A stretch of 64,000 nt of DNA from Phaeodactylibacter sp. (lineage in GTDB: Bacteria; Bacteroidota; Bacteroidia; Chitinophagales; Saprospiraceae). This document shows, piece by piece, positions 43,228-51,851 of this stretch. The position numbers and the translations under genes were made by a program. The stretch spans positions 1 to 64,000 of the forward strand of contig JAGFJD010000502.1 in NCBI GenBank assembly GCA_024102975.1, in the 5' to 3' direction. The first letter of the stretch is position 1. Every line of letters starts with the position of its first letter. The notes under the pieces were generated by a model, which saw nothing but the letters and a program-made list of their open reading frames with translations, had not been told where the DNA came from and searched no databases.

Positions 43228-44007
43228 ATGAAAATAACCGTTCAGATACTGATCAGCTGTGCCTTCCTGCTCGGGCTTTCGTCCCTGAACAGTTGCTCGG
43301 CCACCCGCAAAGGAGGCAAAGTGGCGAAGAAAGAGGTAAATGCTGATTTCCTGCTCAAACAAATGGCGCGCCAAAAGCTCCGGCCCGAGTGGTTCAGCGC
43401 CCGCACCAGCATCGATTACGATGATGGCAGCCAGTCCTTCTCCGCTTCGGCCACCATCCGCATGCGGCGGGACAGCCTGCTCTGGATCAGCATCAAAAAG
43501 CTGGGCTTCGAGCTGGCCCGCGTCCAGGTGACCCGGGACTCGGTTTATGTGCTGGACCGGATCAACAACGAATACGCCATTGAAGGCCTGGGATACCTCT
43601 CGCAATCTTACGGATTGCCCGCCGACCTTACCCATTTGCAGGACGTCATCCTCGGAAATCCCGTTTTTTTCGAAAGCAAAGGCCTGCAGGTGGAACCTCT
43701 GGGCCCCTCCTACCACCTGATGGGCAGAGGGCTGGCCATCGAAAGCGATTACTGGATCGACCCCAACGGATTTGTGTTGCGCAAAATGGCCTTTAACGAC
43801 AAAAAGAACAGCCAGCAGGTCAACATGCTTTTTGAGGAGTATGGAGAAACACCGGACAATCAGAAATTTTCGTATCTTCGCAAGCTCGAAATGAACAGCC
43901 AAAATTCCGGAAAGGCGGCTGTTTCCATGAAATTTTCGAAATTAGACACAGAGATCCCAAAGAGCATCAGATTTGAAATCCCGGATCGATATACACGGAC
44001 AAAATAA
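43228..44007 (+). CDS. DUF4292-family lipoprotein
   Basis: 259 residues. The signal ILISCAFLLGLSSLNSC is a lipoprotein lipobox. The body matches the Bacteroidota DUF4292 pattern: FLLKQMARQKLRPEWFSARTSIDYDDGSQS, RMRRDSLLWISIKKLGFELARV, RDSVYVLDRINNEYAI and MKFSKLDTEIPKSIRFEIPDRY at the end. The fold is LolB/LolA-like, a lipid- or lipoprotein-carrier shape, which suits an envelope role between the TPR lipoprotein and the EnvC-like gene. The function is not established. Starts 26 bases after the previous stop. Confidence 0.88.
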   Translation: MKITVQILISCAFLLGLSSLNSCSATRKGGKVAKKEVNADFLLKQMARQKLRPEWFSARTSIDYDDGSQSFSASATIRMRRDSLLWISIKKLGFELARVQVTRDSVYVLDRINNEYAIEGLGYLSQSYGLPADLTHLQDVILGNPVFFESKGLQVEPLGPSYHLMGRGLAIESDYWIDPNGFVLRKMAFNDKKNSQQVNMLFEEYGETPDNQKFSYLRKLEMNSQNSGKAAVSMKFSKLDTEIPKSIRFEIPDRYTRTK

Positions 44008-45265
44008 AAACGACGCCCGGCGCGCTGTTACCGCTAAAGCCCTGCTGCATTCCTCACCGTTCCGGCAGCGAATAGCCCTTCTGATGCTTCTGAGTATGGC
44101 CCTCGCCGCTCCTTTGGCCGCTCAAAACCGGCAGGACCTGGAAAACAAACGCCAGCAACTGCTGATGGAGATCCGGGATACGGAATCGCAGCTGAAAAAG
44201 ACCAAGGAGAATAAGGCCGCTACCCTGGACCAGTACCTGGCCCTCCAGAACCAAATCCGCAAACGCCAGCAACTGATCAACACCCTGCACGAAGAGGTCG
44301 ATTACGCCAATGCCAGCATCAGCCGGGCGAATGAAGTACTGGATGCTCTCGGCCAGGACGTAATCCGGCTTAAGGAAGAATACGCCAACATTATCCGGGC
44401 GGCCTACCGGCACAAAATCCAGAACAGTTTCCTGCTGTTCCTTTTCTCCGCCGACAGCTTCAACGATGCGTTCCGCCGCTGGCAGTACATTCGGCAGTAC
44501 GACCGCTACCGGAAGAAACAGGCGCGCCTGATTGTCCAGACCCAGGAAATGCTGGCCAGGAAGGCCCGGCAGCTCGAAGAAAAACTACAGGAAAAGGAGC
44601 AACTCCTGGCTTCACAGGAGCAGCAACAACAGCTGCTCAACCGGGAGTTGCAGGATAAAAACCGCATCCTCCGGGAACTCAAGACCAGCGAAGGGCGGCT
44701 CGTTGCCGAACTGGACGAGCAGCAGAAAGCCCACGATGCCCTCAACCGGGCAATCGAGGAAGTGATCCGGGAAGAAATGGCCAGGAAACGCCGCGAAGCC
44801 CGCGCCGCAGATGCGCTCGCCGGCGGCGGCCCGGAAGCGCCGGACGACAACCTCCCCCTGTCCAACAGCTTCAAGGGCAATCAGGGCCGCCTGCCCTGGC
44901 CGGTAAAAAACGGATACATCACCCGCCAGTTCGGCAAGCAACCCCACCCTCAGATTCGCAGCGTTCAGATCACCAACAACGGCATTGACATCCGGACGGA
45001 TGAACAGGCCAACGTCTACGCCGTTTTTGAAGGGAAAATCGCCGGGACGCAGTTTATCCCGGGTTATAAAAATACCGTCATCATCCAGCACGGCCGGTAC
45101 TATACCGTGTACTCCAACCTGGAAGAGGCCTTCGTGCAGCGGGGTGACATGGTCAGCACCCGCGAGCCGATCGGCAAGCTCGGCAAGGACAAACCGGAAG
45201 TCCACTTCGAAATCTGGCTGGAAAAAAAGCGCCTCAACCCGGTTCAGTGGGTGGCGGAACGGTGA
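43973..45265 (+). CDS. EnvC-like murein hydrolase activator with degenerate LytM domain
   Basis: 430 residues if started at TTG 43973, which overlaps the previous gene by 35 bases. The signal peptide core is RIALLMLLSMALAAPLAAQ and no better start codon precedes it. Residues ~52-290 are coiled coil (QDLENKRQQLLMEIRDTESQ ... ARQLEEKLQEKEQLLASQ). The C-terminal ~115 residues are an M23/LytM domain: GRLPWPVKNGYITRQFGKQ, ITNNGIDIRTDEQANVYAVF, VIIQHGRYYTVYSNLEEAF, EVHFEIWLEKKRLNPVQWV. Zinc-binding residues are partly lost: Asn replaces His before GIDI, and YSNL replaces Y-x-HL. It is therefore more likely an activator of an amidase, as EnvC is in cell division, than a hydrolase. Confidence 0.88.
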   Translation: MKSRIDIHGQNKNDARRAVTAKALLHSSPFRQRIALLMLLSMALAAPLAAQNRQDLENKRQQLLMEIRDTESQLKKTKENKAATLDQYLALQNQIRKRQQLINTLHEEVDYANASISRANEVLDALGQDVIRLKEEYANIIRAAYRHKIQNSFLLFLFSADSFNDAFRRWQYIRQYDRYRKKQARLIVQTQEMLARKARQLEEKLQEKEQLLASQEQQQQLLNRELQDKNRILRELKTSEGRLVAELDEQQKAHDALNRAIEEVIREEMARKRREARAADALAGGGPEAPDDNLPLSNSFKGNQGRLPWPVKNGYITRQFGKQPHPQIRSVQITNNGIDIRTDEQANVYAVFEGKIAGTQFIPGYKNTVIIQHGRYYTVYSNLEEAFVQRGDMVSTREPIGKLGKDKPEVHFEIWLEKKRLNPVQWVAER

Positions 45266-45440
45266 AGAAGGGGAACAATTAGAGGAGGAATGGTGTATAG
45301 GGTTAATGTGCATTGGTGCATTGGTAATGGGGAGCATCGTGGAAAGTCCGAGCCCAAACATATACACGAATGCACGCCCGTCCTCGTACCTCGGCCGGGT
45401 AAAAATGTACGCATACACAAGTAATTTAAGCGAAGAGCCT
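45266..45440. other. Spacer before hflX
   Basis: 175 bases without a supported gene. A TGCATTGG word is doubled near 45310-45325. The hflX frame stays open through this stretch but has no protein-like character before ATG 45441. Confidence 0.4.
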
Positions 45441-46655
45441 ATGGCAAATGACTGGATAATAGGAGAAAAGGACAAAAAAGGAATAAAAAGAGGCACCGAA
45501 TCCGCTGTATTGATCGGGCTGGTGCATAACATGCAGGCCGAGGAACAGGTTCAGGAATACCTCGACGAGCTGGAATTCCTGGCCCTCACCGCCGGCGCGG
45601 AGGCCAAAAAGCGCTTCATCCAGAAGCTGCCCCACCCCGATCCCCGAACCTTTATCGGCAAAGGCAAACTCGAAGAGATCAAAGCCTACATCGATAATGA
45701 CGAGGACATCAGCATGGCCATTTTTGACGATGACCTCAGCGGGAAACAGGTCAACATCCTGGAGGAAGCCCTCAAGGTGAAGATCATCGACCGCAGCACC
45801 CTCATCCTGGACATCTTCGCCAGCCGCGCGCAGACGGCCCAGGCAAAGACGCAGGTGGAACTGGCACAGATGCAATACCTGCTGCCCCGCCTCCGCGGCC
45901 TGTGGACGCACCTCGAAAGGCAGCGGGGGGGGATCGGCATGAGGGGCCCCGGTGAAAAGGAGATCGAGACCGACCGCCGGATCGTACGGGACAAGATCGC
46001 CCTGCTCCAGAAAAAACTGGAAAAGATCGACCAGCAGAACATGACGCAGCGCAAACAACGGGGCGAGCTGATCCGGGTGGCCCTGGTCGGATACACCAAC
46101 GTAGGCAAGTCTACCTTGATGAACCTGCTGAGCAAATCGGACGTCTTTGCCGAAGACAAGCTCTTCGCCACCCTCGATACCACCGTGCGCAAAGTCGTCT
46201 TCGGGCGCATGCCCTTCCTGCTTTCCGACACCGTCGGCTTCATCCGGAAGCTGCCCCACCACCTGATCGAAAGCTTTAAATCCACCCTCGATGAGGTCCG
46301 GGAAAGCGATATCCTGCTGCATGTGGTAGACATTGCCCATCCGCAGCACGAAGACCACATCCGCACCGTCAACCAGACCCTCAGGGAGCTGGAGGCCATC
46401 GACAAACCCACCCTGCTCGTATTCAACAAGATCGACCTCTACCGGGAGCGCAACTACGACGACTACGTGGACGAGGAGGCCCGCCTGGAGATCGAAGAGG
46501 GCCTGAAAGGCAACCTGCGCCACACCTTCGACACCGACCTGGCTTTCATTTCCGCCAGGACGAAGGAAAACCTGGGCGAGCTTAGAGATAAGTTACAGGA
46601 GATGGTTAAAGAACAATACCTGGTGCGGTATCCGTATCAGGCGAAGCACTGGTAG
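45441..46655 (+). CDS. hflX: GTPase HflX, ribosome-associated
   Basis: 404 residues from ATG 45441. HflX binds the 50S subunit and rescues or splits stalled 70S ribosomes. The N-terminal domain (LVHNMQAEEQVQEYLDELEFLA, DPRTFIGKGKLEEIKAYI, FDDDLSGKQVNILEEAL) is followed by the coiled coil with RQRGGIGMRGPGEKEIETDRR. The G domain shows G1 VALVGYTNVGKSTLMNLL, G2 FATLDTTVRK, G3 SDTVGFIRKLPH and G4 FNKIDL. Length is usual. Confidence 0.96.
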   Translation: MANDWIIGEKDKKGIKRGTESAVLIGLVHNMQAEEQVQEYLDELEFLALTAGAEAKKRFIQKLPHPDPRTFIGKGKLEEIKAYIDNDEDISMAIFDDDLSGKQVNILEEALKVKIIDRSTLILDIFASRAQTAQAKTQVELAQMQYLLPRLRGLWTHLERQRGGIGMRGPGEKEIETDRRIVRDKIALLQKKLEKIDQQNMTQRKQRGELIRVALVGYTNVGKSTLMNLLSKSDVFAEDKLFATLDTTVRKVVFGRMPFLLSDTVGFIRKLPHHLIESFKSTLDEVRESDILLHVVDIAHPQHEDHIRTVNQTLRELEAIDKPTLLVFNKIDLYRERNYDDYVDEEARLEIEEGLKGNLRHTFDTDLAFISARTKENLGELRDKLQEMVKEQYLVRYPYQAKHW

Positions 46656-46682
46656 CGAAGGAATGAATAAATCCTGGATATA

Positions 46683-47786
46683 ATGAACACAATGCTCGAA
46701 AAATATGCCAGCCTGTTGGTGCACTACTGTCTGGAGATGCAGCCGGGCGAGCGGTTTTACCTGCGCAGCACTACGCTGGCGGAGCCCCTGGTGCGGGAAG
46801 TCTACCGTGCTGCGGTCAGGGCCGGCGCTCATGTAGAAGTGGATCTGGACTTTCGGGAGAAGAGCCGCATTCTCCTCTCGCACGGCAATGATAGCCAGCT
46901 CCGGTATGTTTCGCCTTTATACCAGCAGGCCATGGCGGAGTTTGACACCTATTTATATATCATGGCGCCTTTCAACCTGCGGGAGGACCAGAATGTCGAT
47001 CCGGCGAAGCGGAAAATTCGGCAGGAAGCCCAGCAGCCCGTGCTGAAAACGTATTTTGAGCGCACCGCCACGCGGGAGCTGAAACGCAGCTTATGCCAGT
47101 ATCCCACGTTGGCCAACGCCCAGGAAGCCGGCATGTCGCTGGAAGAATATGAAGAATTCGTCTTCAGGGCATGCAAGCTCTTCGAGGCGGACCCGGTGGA
47201 GAGCTGGCTGCAGGTCCGGGCCTGGCAACAGCAGATCGTCGACCTGCTCAACAGCCGGGAAACGGTGCGGTACAAGGCCGGCGGAACGGACATCACCTTC
47301 AGCACCCGGGGGCGGACGTGGATCAACTCGGACGGCCGGACCAACATGCCTTCCGGTGAAGTTTATACCTCTCCGGTCGAAGATTCCGCCAATGGCGTGG
47401 TCCACTTTTCCTTCCCCGCCATTTACATGGGCCACGAAGTCGAAGGCGTCACGCTTTATGTTAAAGACGGCTATATCGAAAAGTGGGAAGCCCGCCGGGG
47501 CAAAGATTTCCTGGACCAGGTTTTCCAGATCGAAGGGACGAGGCGATTTGGGGAGGCTGCTATTGGAACAAACTACAACATCGACCGTTTAACCAAGAAC
47601 ATCCTGTTCGATGAGAAGATGGGCGGGGCGATCCATATGGCCATCGGGCAATCGTACCTCCAGGCCGGCGGCAAAAACCAATCCACCGTACATTGGGATA
47701 TGATAACTGATATGCAGGACGGAGGAGAAATTTACGCCGATGGCGAAAAAATTTACGAGAACGGACGTTTTCTGTTCGTGAGTTAA
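46683..47786 (+). CDS. M29-family metal-dependent aminopeptidase
   Basis: 367 residues, cytoplasmic. The M29 (AmpS/aminopeptidase T) family pattern is clear: YASLLVHYCLEMQPGERFYL at the start, DITFSTRGRTWINSDGRTNMPSGEVYTSP with a metal-binding Glu, then RFGEAAIGTNYNIDRLTKNILFDEKMGGAIHMAIG and QSTVHWDMITDM, which contribute further Glu/His/Asp ligands. It removes N-terminal amino acids from peptides with broad specificity. Start ATG 46683 is 27 bases after the hflX stop, so the two may be cotranscribed. Confidence 0.92.
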   Translation: MNTMLEKYASLLVHYCLEMQPGERFYLRSTTLAEPLVREVYRAAVRAGAHVEVDLDFREKSRILLSHGNDSQLRYVSPLYQQAMAEFDTYLYIMAPFNLREDQNVDPAKRKIRQEAQQPVLKTYFERTATRELKRSLCQYPTLANAQEAGMSLEEYEEFVFRACKLFEADPVESWLQVRAWQQQIVDLLNSRETVRYKAGGTDITFSTRGRTWINSDGRTNMPSGEVYTSPVEDSANGVVHFSFPAIYMGHEVEGVTLYVKDGYIEKWEARRGKDFLDQVFQIEGTRRFGEAAIGTNYNIDRLTKNILFDEKMGGAIHMAIGQSYLQAGGKNQSTVHWDMITDMQDGGEIYADGEKIYENGRFLFVS

Positions 47787-48115
47787 AAGACAGGGCCGGA
47801 TTGACAGGAAAAGCAGGACTGCTTTTCATGATCCTGCCTTCCTCTTTCCCGTCCGGTAGAACTGCAAAGGCGGCGCGCCGGCCGGAGGGCACCTTCACAA
47901 AAGTTAGGTATTGCACAGAAAATTTCGTATCTAAGATGAATTTTAGAGCGCGATTTTTTGCCTTAACTTTTACAGGTGTTGATTTTTCTACATAACTTGC
48001 AAGGTAAATGCCGTAATCCCAAACCCAGATGAAAACGGCGAAGGACCAAAACCGAAACGGACAATAGAAAGCTGAAGAAAACATTATTAAACCAACAACT
48101 TAATCTCCTTAAACC
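47787..48115. other. Intergenic region
   Basis: About 330 bases with no gene. GAAAAGCAG (47808-47816) and CTGCTTTTC (47819-47827) form a tight hairpin soon after the aminopeptidase stop, but without a T-run, so termination is uncertain. The second half is AT-rich and probably carries the promoter for the gene at 48116. Confidence 0.45.
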
Positions 48116-48847
48116 GTGAACAGTAGTACTGCATTTTTAGAATTAAAGTATGGCAATATTTACGGCGGTTACCCCAATTTCTACGCAATTAGTGAAATAT
48201 GCCTCCTGGTCTTTGAGCATGGATCCAACAAGATCTTCATCGAAACCTGGCTCAACAACGCTAATGTTGACATCGTGAGCGTTTACTCCAAAGTCAACGA
48301 ACTGGGACACACCATCGGACGGATGAAGGAAGTGATCAACATGCGCACCCATCGCCGCAAACCGTACCGCGAAGATTTCCGCCTCGACGAACGGCAGTTG
48401 AAGTACTCCTTCCAGCAGTTGCGCCCCACCAAAATGCCGATCAAGAATTTCCTGCTCAAAAACCTGAAGAAGTATCGCTTCCGCGACATCATCACCTTCG
48501 ACGGGCGGCGTGACGTATTCCTCTGCGAGCGCTCCGGGGTGAATTTCGGCCGGCACAATGTCGTAGACCTTCAGAAAGACCTGAATAAAGAAACGGATTA
48601 CTTATTCTCGCTGAATAAGCTGGCCGTTGTGATCGGCTTTGACCACGACCGGAGCTACCTGCGTTCCAACAACCTGGAATACTGGCTTCACCCCATTGCC
48701 GACCGTCAGATCGTTCCAAAATCAGCTGCCTATGATGCGGCCCGCCTCATGATGGTACACAATGAGTACATGGAATATCACGACGACTTCCTGATGAAGG
48801 CGGCTCTGGTATTGAATAAAATCCAGAATACGAAGTCGCAGGAGTGA
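48116..48847 (+). CDS. Exonuclease-fold-like protein with degenerate active site (uncertain)
   Basis: 243 residues from GTG 48116. The layout recalls DEDDh 3'-5' exonucleases: a first strand TAFLELKYGNIYGGYPNFYAISEICLLVF, a central FRDIITFDGRRDVFLCERSGVNF (compare the domain's T-x-G...D segment), VVDLQKDL, and a last helix PKSAAYDAARLMMVHNEY resembling H-x-A-x-x-D-A. The DxE of the first strand reads L-E-L-K, and the final His is replaced by Lys, so most metal ligands are missing. If the reading is right, it is a nucleic-acid-binding derivative without nuclease activity. Otherwise it is a soluble hypothetical protein. Confidence 0.5.
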   Translation: MNSSTAFLELKYGNIYGGYPNFYAISEICLLVFEHGSNKIFIETWLNNANVDIVSVYSKVNELGHTIGRMKEVINMRTHRRKPYREDFRLDERQLKYSFQQLRPTKMPIKNFLLKNLKKYRFRDIITFDGRRDVFLCERSGVNFGRHNVVDLQKDLNKETDYLFSLNKLAVVIGFDHDRSYLRSNNLEYWLHPIADRQIVPKSAAYDAARLMMVHNEYMEYHDDFLMKAALVLNKIQNTKSQE

Positions 48848-48904
48848 AAATGAGGGAATGAAGGAATGAGGGAATGATTCAGGCAAATCATTCCCTTATT
48901 CCTT

Positions 48905-50308
48905 CTACAACCGGTATTCTGCTCCCAGTTCGGGAATTTCTATATCTGCGAAGCCTTTCTCCAGGAGCAGGTTTCTGAACGCTTCCTGGCGGTCGAGTGT
49001 GCCGTGGACGAGGAAGAGCCTGCGCAGGCCTTTCTTCTGATTTTCTAAAAAGGCGGCCAGTTCGTGCCGGTCGGCATGAGCGGAGAAAGAATCCATGACT
49101 TCTACTTCCGCCCGGACTGCCTTTTCCTCTCCAAATATCCTCAGCTGCTTCGCCCCGTCGCGCAGGGCGCCGCCCGGCGTTCCCGGAGCACAGTAGCCGA
49201 CGATGAGAAAAGTATTGCGGTCATTATCAATATTGTGGAACAGATGGTGTTTCACCCGGCCGGCATTCATCATGCCGGAAGAACTGATGATGATGCAGGG
49301 CTCGCCGGAATGGTTAAGCTTTTTGGAAAGCTCCACATTGCGGACGTACCGGAGGGAATTGAATCCGAAGGGGTCGTCATCGGCGAGCAGGTACTCATTC
49401 AGCTGGTTATCGAAACACTCCGGATGGGCGCCGAAGATCATCGTGGCATTTACCGCCAGAGGGCTGTCTACGTAAACGGGAATATGGGGCAGCTTTCCCG
49501 CGCTTTCCAGTTGGTCGAGCATATAAACGACTTCCTGGGTGCGCCCGACGCTGAACGCCGGAATGATGAGTTTCCCCTGTTTTTCGATACAGGTGTGCAG
49601 GATGATCCTGAGAAAGCGCTCCAGCTCATTGGGCGCGGCTTCGTGGTCGCGGTCGCCATATGTGGACTCGCAGATCAGATAATCGACCGCCGGCATCGGG
49701 ACCGGGTCGCGGAGGATCGGCCGGCTGGGGCGCCCCACATCGCCGGTAAATCCGAACATAACCGTGCGGCTTTTTTCCTTGATGCGCAGGGTGACGCTGG
49801 CGCTGCCCAAAATATGCCCCGCATCCTGAAAGAGCACTTCGACATTTTCATGGACGCGAAACCAGCGGCCATAACCATGGCCCTCAAAAAGATTCCAGGC
49901 CAGTTCCGCATCGCGGGTGGTATACAGCGGTTCTTTCAACCGATCCTTATGGCCCCGCCGGAGCTGCCTTTTATTGTAGTACTTCACGTCCATTTCCTGG
50001 ATTTTGGCGCTATCCAGCAGCATGATGGAGCACAGGTTGCGCGTGGCATAGGTGCAGTGGATGCCTCCCTTAAACCCATCGGCTACCAATTTCGGGATGC
50101 GGCCGCTGTGGTCGATATGAGCGTGGGAAAGGATCAGGCAATCGATCTCCGACGGAGAGAAATACCAGTGTTCGTTAAACTCCGACATGTCGTCGGAACT
50201 TCCCTGATAAAGCCCGCAGTCCAGCAGGATTCTGAACCCGTCTTCCAGCGTGATGAGATGAGCGCTGCCCGTTACCTCCCGGGCCGCTCCACAGAATTGT
50301 AGCTTCAT
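48905..50308 (-). CDS. Beta-CASP metallo-beta-lactamase-fold RNase
   Basis: 467 residues. The MBL fold begins MKLQFCGAAREVTGSAHLI; the zinc motif is LSHAHIDHSGRIP, with further ligands in DAGHILGSASVTL and GFTGDVGR. The beta-CASP cap and motifs follow (IPAFSVGRTQEVVYMLDQL, YVDSPLAVNAT, IIISSSGMMNAGRVKHHL) and DSFSAHADRHELAAFL near the end. These enzymes (CPSF-73/YSH1-like, TTHA0252-like) cut or trim RNA. A promoter with optimal spacing abuts the ATG, suggesting a leaderless mRNA. Confidence 0.93.
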   Translation of the reverse strand: MKLQFCGAAREVTGSAHLITLEDGFRILLDCGLYQGSSDDMSEFNEHWYFSPSEIDCLILSHAHIDHSGRIPKLVADGFKGGIHCTYATRNLCSIMLLDSAKIQEMDVKYYNKRQLRRGHKDRLKEPLYTTRDAELAWNLFEGHGYGRWFRVHENVEVLFQDAGHILGSASVTLRIKEKSRTVMFGFTGDVGRPSRPILRDPVPMPAVDYLICESTYGDRDHEAAPNELERFLRIILHTCIEKQGKLIIPAFSVGRTQEVVYMLDQLESAGKLPHIPVYVDSPLAVNATMIFGAHPECFDNQLNEYLLADDDPFGFNSLRYVRNVELSKKLNHSGEPCIIISSSGMMNAGRVKHHLFHNIDNDRNTFLIVGYCAPGTPGGALRDGAKQLRIFGEEKAVRAEVEVMDSFSAHADRHELAAFLENQKKGLRRLFLVHGTLDRQEAFRNLLLEKGFADIEIPELGAEYRL

Positions 50309-50312
50309 GGAA

Positions 50313-50344
50313 GCAATATACCGACTTCAACAGGTTTGACAAAA
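50313..50344 (-). promoter_or_regulatory. Promoter of the beta-CASP gene
   Basis: On the minus strand TTTTG (50340-50344) is followed by exactly 19 bases and TATATTGC (50313-50320), close to TAnnTTTG. The expected start of transcription falls at or within a few bases of the ATG (50306-50308). Confidence 0.55.
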
Positions 50345-50385
50345 AAAAAGCCACCCTCGCAAGAAGATATTTTGCAAGAGTGGCC
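50341..50385 (-). terminator. Strong Rho-independent terminator of the sigma operon
   Basis: On the minus strand GCCACTCTTGCAA and TTGCGAGGGTGGC form a 13-bp stem with two G-U pairs and a short loop, followed by nine T. It lies about 220 bases beyond the DUF4097 stop and its T-run supplies part of the next promoter's -33 box. Confidence 0.85.
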
Positions 50386-50608
50386 GTAAACTTTCGTAAA
50401 AATTGGATTAGTATGAAGCCAAAGTTGTGTCCGGGTTGGGCGGGAGGCGGTTATTGGTTATTGACTCTATGTGGCTCAGGCGGGGTTATTGGTTATTACC
50501 GGAGAAGTAACCCCGTTGCCGTTATTGGTTGTTGGGGGAAACCAATAACCAATAACCAATAACGCCCTCTGACCCATCACAGGTAAAATAACCGCTTCAC
50601 AACTCCTC
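50386..50608. repeat. Intergenic GGTTATTG / CAATAACC repeats
   Basis: GGTTATTGGTTATTG (from 50449) and GGTTATTGGTTATTACC (from about 50484) face AACCAATAACCAATAACCAATAACG (about 50540-50563), so the region can fold back on itself. A GGGGTTA...TAACCCC stem also fits. The same word recurs in the spacers near 760-830, 1930-1945 and 6190-6220. Confidence 0.6.
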
Positions 50609-51721
50609 TCAATCCTGTATAACCCGCAGAGCGCCGTAATTCACCCTGGCCCGAATAACCCGGGGCGATTTTACCGTCCCCACATGCCCCCGAATCTCGT
50701 GGTTGGTGCCGGCTTCCCGTTCATAGGTGACGTTCAGCGCGCGCGGATACCGGATGCCGGCGAAATCCGCGATGGCATCCATTTGAAAATTGGCGCCATC
50801 CTCTACGCCCAGCCGGAAATCGGTAAAGCTGCCGGTGATGTCCACCGCATTGAAATGCCGTCCGATCGAGATGATCTTTACGCTGCTGCTGTCTACCTGA
50901 AGCTGCAGGCTTTTGTTGACCCGTTCTACATACAGGTTGCTAAGGGCGCTGTTTACCGAAATCTCATCCGCCGTTTCAATCTCGATATTGTCGAATTCTC
51001 CAGTGTTGACGAAGCGGCCGGCTTGCTCCAGCTCGTAGGTGTCGTACCGGGAACGGCTCAGCACCTCCCCGGCTTTTTCGATCCAGATTCGGGAATAGCG
51101 GCTGTCGATCTCGGCCAGTCGCACCTCTTCCACCCGCAGGCGGGCCTGCTGGAGGGTGGCCTTCAGGCGCCCGGCCCTTTCGATGGCTCCCATGCCATGT
51201 TCGAGCCGGATGTCGGCGTCCTGGCTCAACTCGCCGGCCCGCAGGTTCCCGTAGCGCACTTTGAGTTCTACCGGCCCGGCCATTTCCCCGACGGACACAT
51301 CGCCGTGTTTATTCTCAACGACGAGCCGGCAGCGATGGGGAACGTATGCGGTATAAGAGATGGAATAGTCGGCCTCCTCTTCCCCCCAGAACCACCATTC
51401 CTTTTGGGACCGGGCCACTTCCGTTTCCGCCGACACGTAATCTCTGCTTTCGCTGAAAGCTATCTGAATGCGGTGAAATACCCTTTGGGCACTGGCCTCA
51501 CCGGAGGCCCGGACGCGGATATTCACTTCCAGTTTCACCCGTTGCCGGTCCCATCCTTCCACCTTCACCGGCCCGTATTTATTGCTGAGGGCGAGGGTTC
51601 CTTCCTGGGAAATGGCGAAGTCCTTTTTGATCACCTTGGAGAACTCCTGGCACGTGCCCGCCCGGAGGGGATAGGCCGCCAGGGTACAAACGGCCAGGAA
51701 GGCCAATCCCCAAAAATGCAT
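50609..51721 (-). CDS. Exported DUF4097-like beta-strand-repeat protein
   Basis: 370 residues from ATG 51721, chosen because HFWGLAFLAVCTLAAYPLRAG is a signal peptide. An ATG at 51871 has a better ribosome-binding sequence and overlaps the previous gene by 20 bases but would put 50 odd residues before the signal. The mature protein is built of short beta-strands (LALSNKYGPVKVEGWDRQRV, RLVVENKHGDVSVGEMAGPV, KVRYGNLRAGELSQDADIRL, SNLYVERVNKSLQLQVDSSS), the right-handed helix pattern of DUF4097. It follows the sigma and anti-sigma genes, so it is probably the sensor or main output of that system. Molecular function unknown. Confidence 0.78.
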   Translation of the reverse strand: MHFWGLAFLAVCTLAAYPLRAGTCQEFSKVIKKDFAISQEGTLALSNKYGPVKVEGWDRQRVKLEVNIRVRASGEASAQRVFHRIQIAFSESRDYVSAETEVARSQKEWWFWGEEEADYSISYTAYVPHRCRLVVENKHGDVSVGEMAGPVELKVRYGNLRAGELSQDADIRLEHGMGAIERAGRLKATLQQARLRVEEVRLAEIDSRYSRIWIEKAGEVLSRSRYDTYELEQAGRFVNTGEFDNIEIETADEISVNSALSNLYVERVNKSLQLQVDSSSVKIISIGRHFNAVDITGSFTDFRLGVEDGANFQMDAIADFAGIRYPRALNVTYEREAGTNHEIRGHVGTVKSPRVIRARVNYGALRVIQD

Positions 51722-51851
51722 GGCGGCGCCCCGTCTGACGCTGGACAACCGGCGACGCTTCGTACCTCCCGCGCAATCCGGTACAGCCGCCGGCCCCGCA
51801 CATTGCACACCCCCCCCGCAACTTTTGTCCAGCAGAGCGGCAAGCGACTGG

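Noticed and set aside
44985..45440. Long N-terminal extension of hflX
   Set aside because: The frame is open by chance over the end of the EnvC-like gene. The HflX family starts near ATG 45441.
47808..47827. Hairpin after the aminopeptidase as a terminator
   Set aside because: The stem is perfect but the loop is only two to four bases and no T-run follows, so it is mentioned but not called as a terminator.
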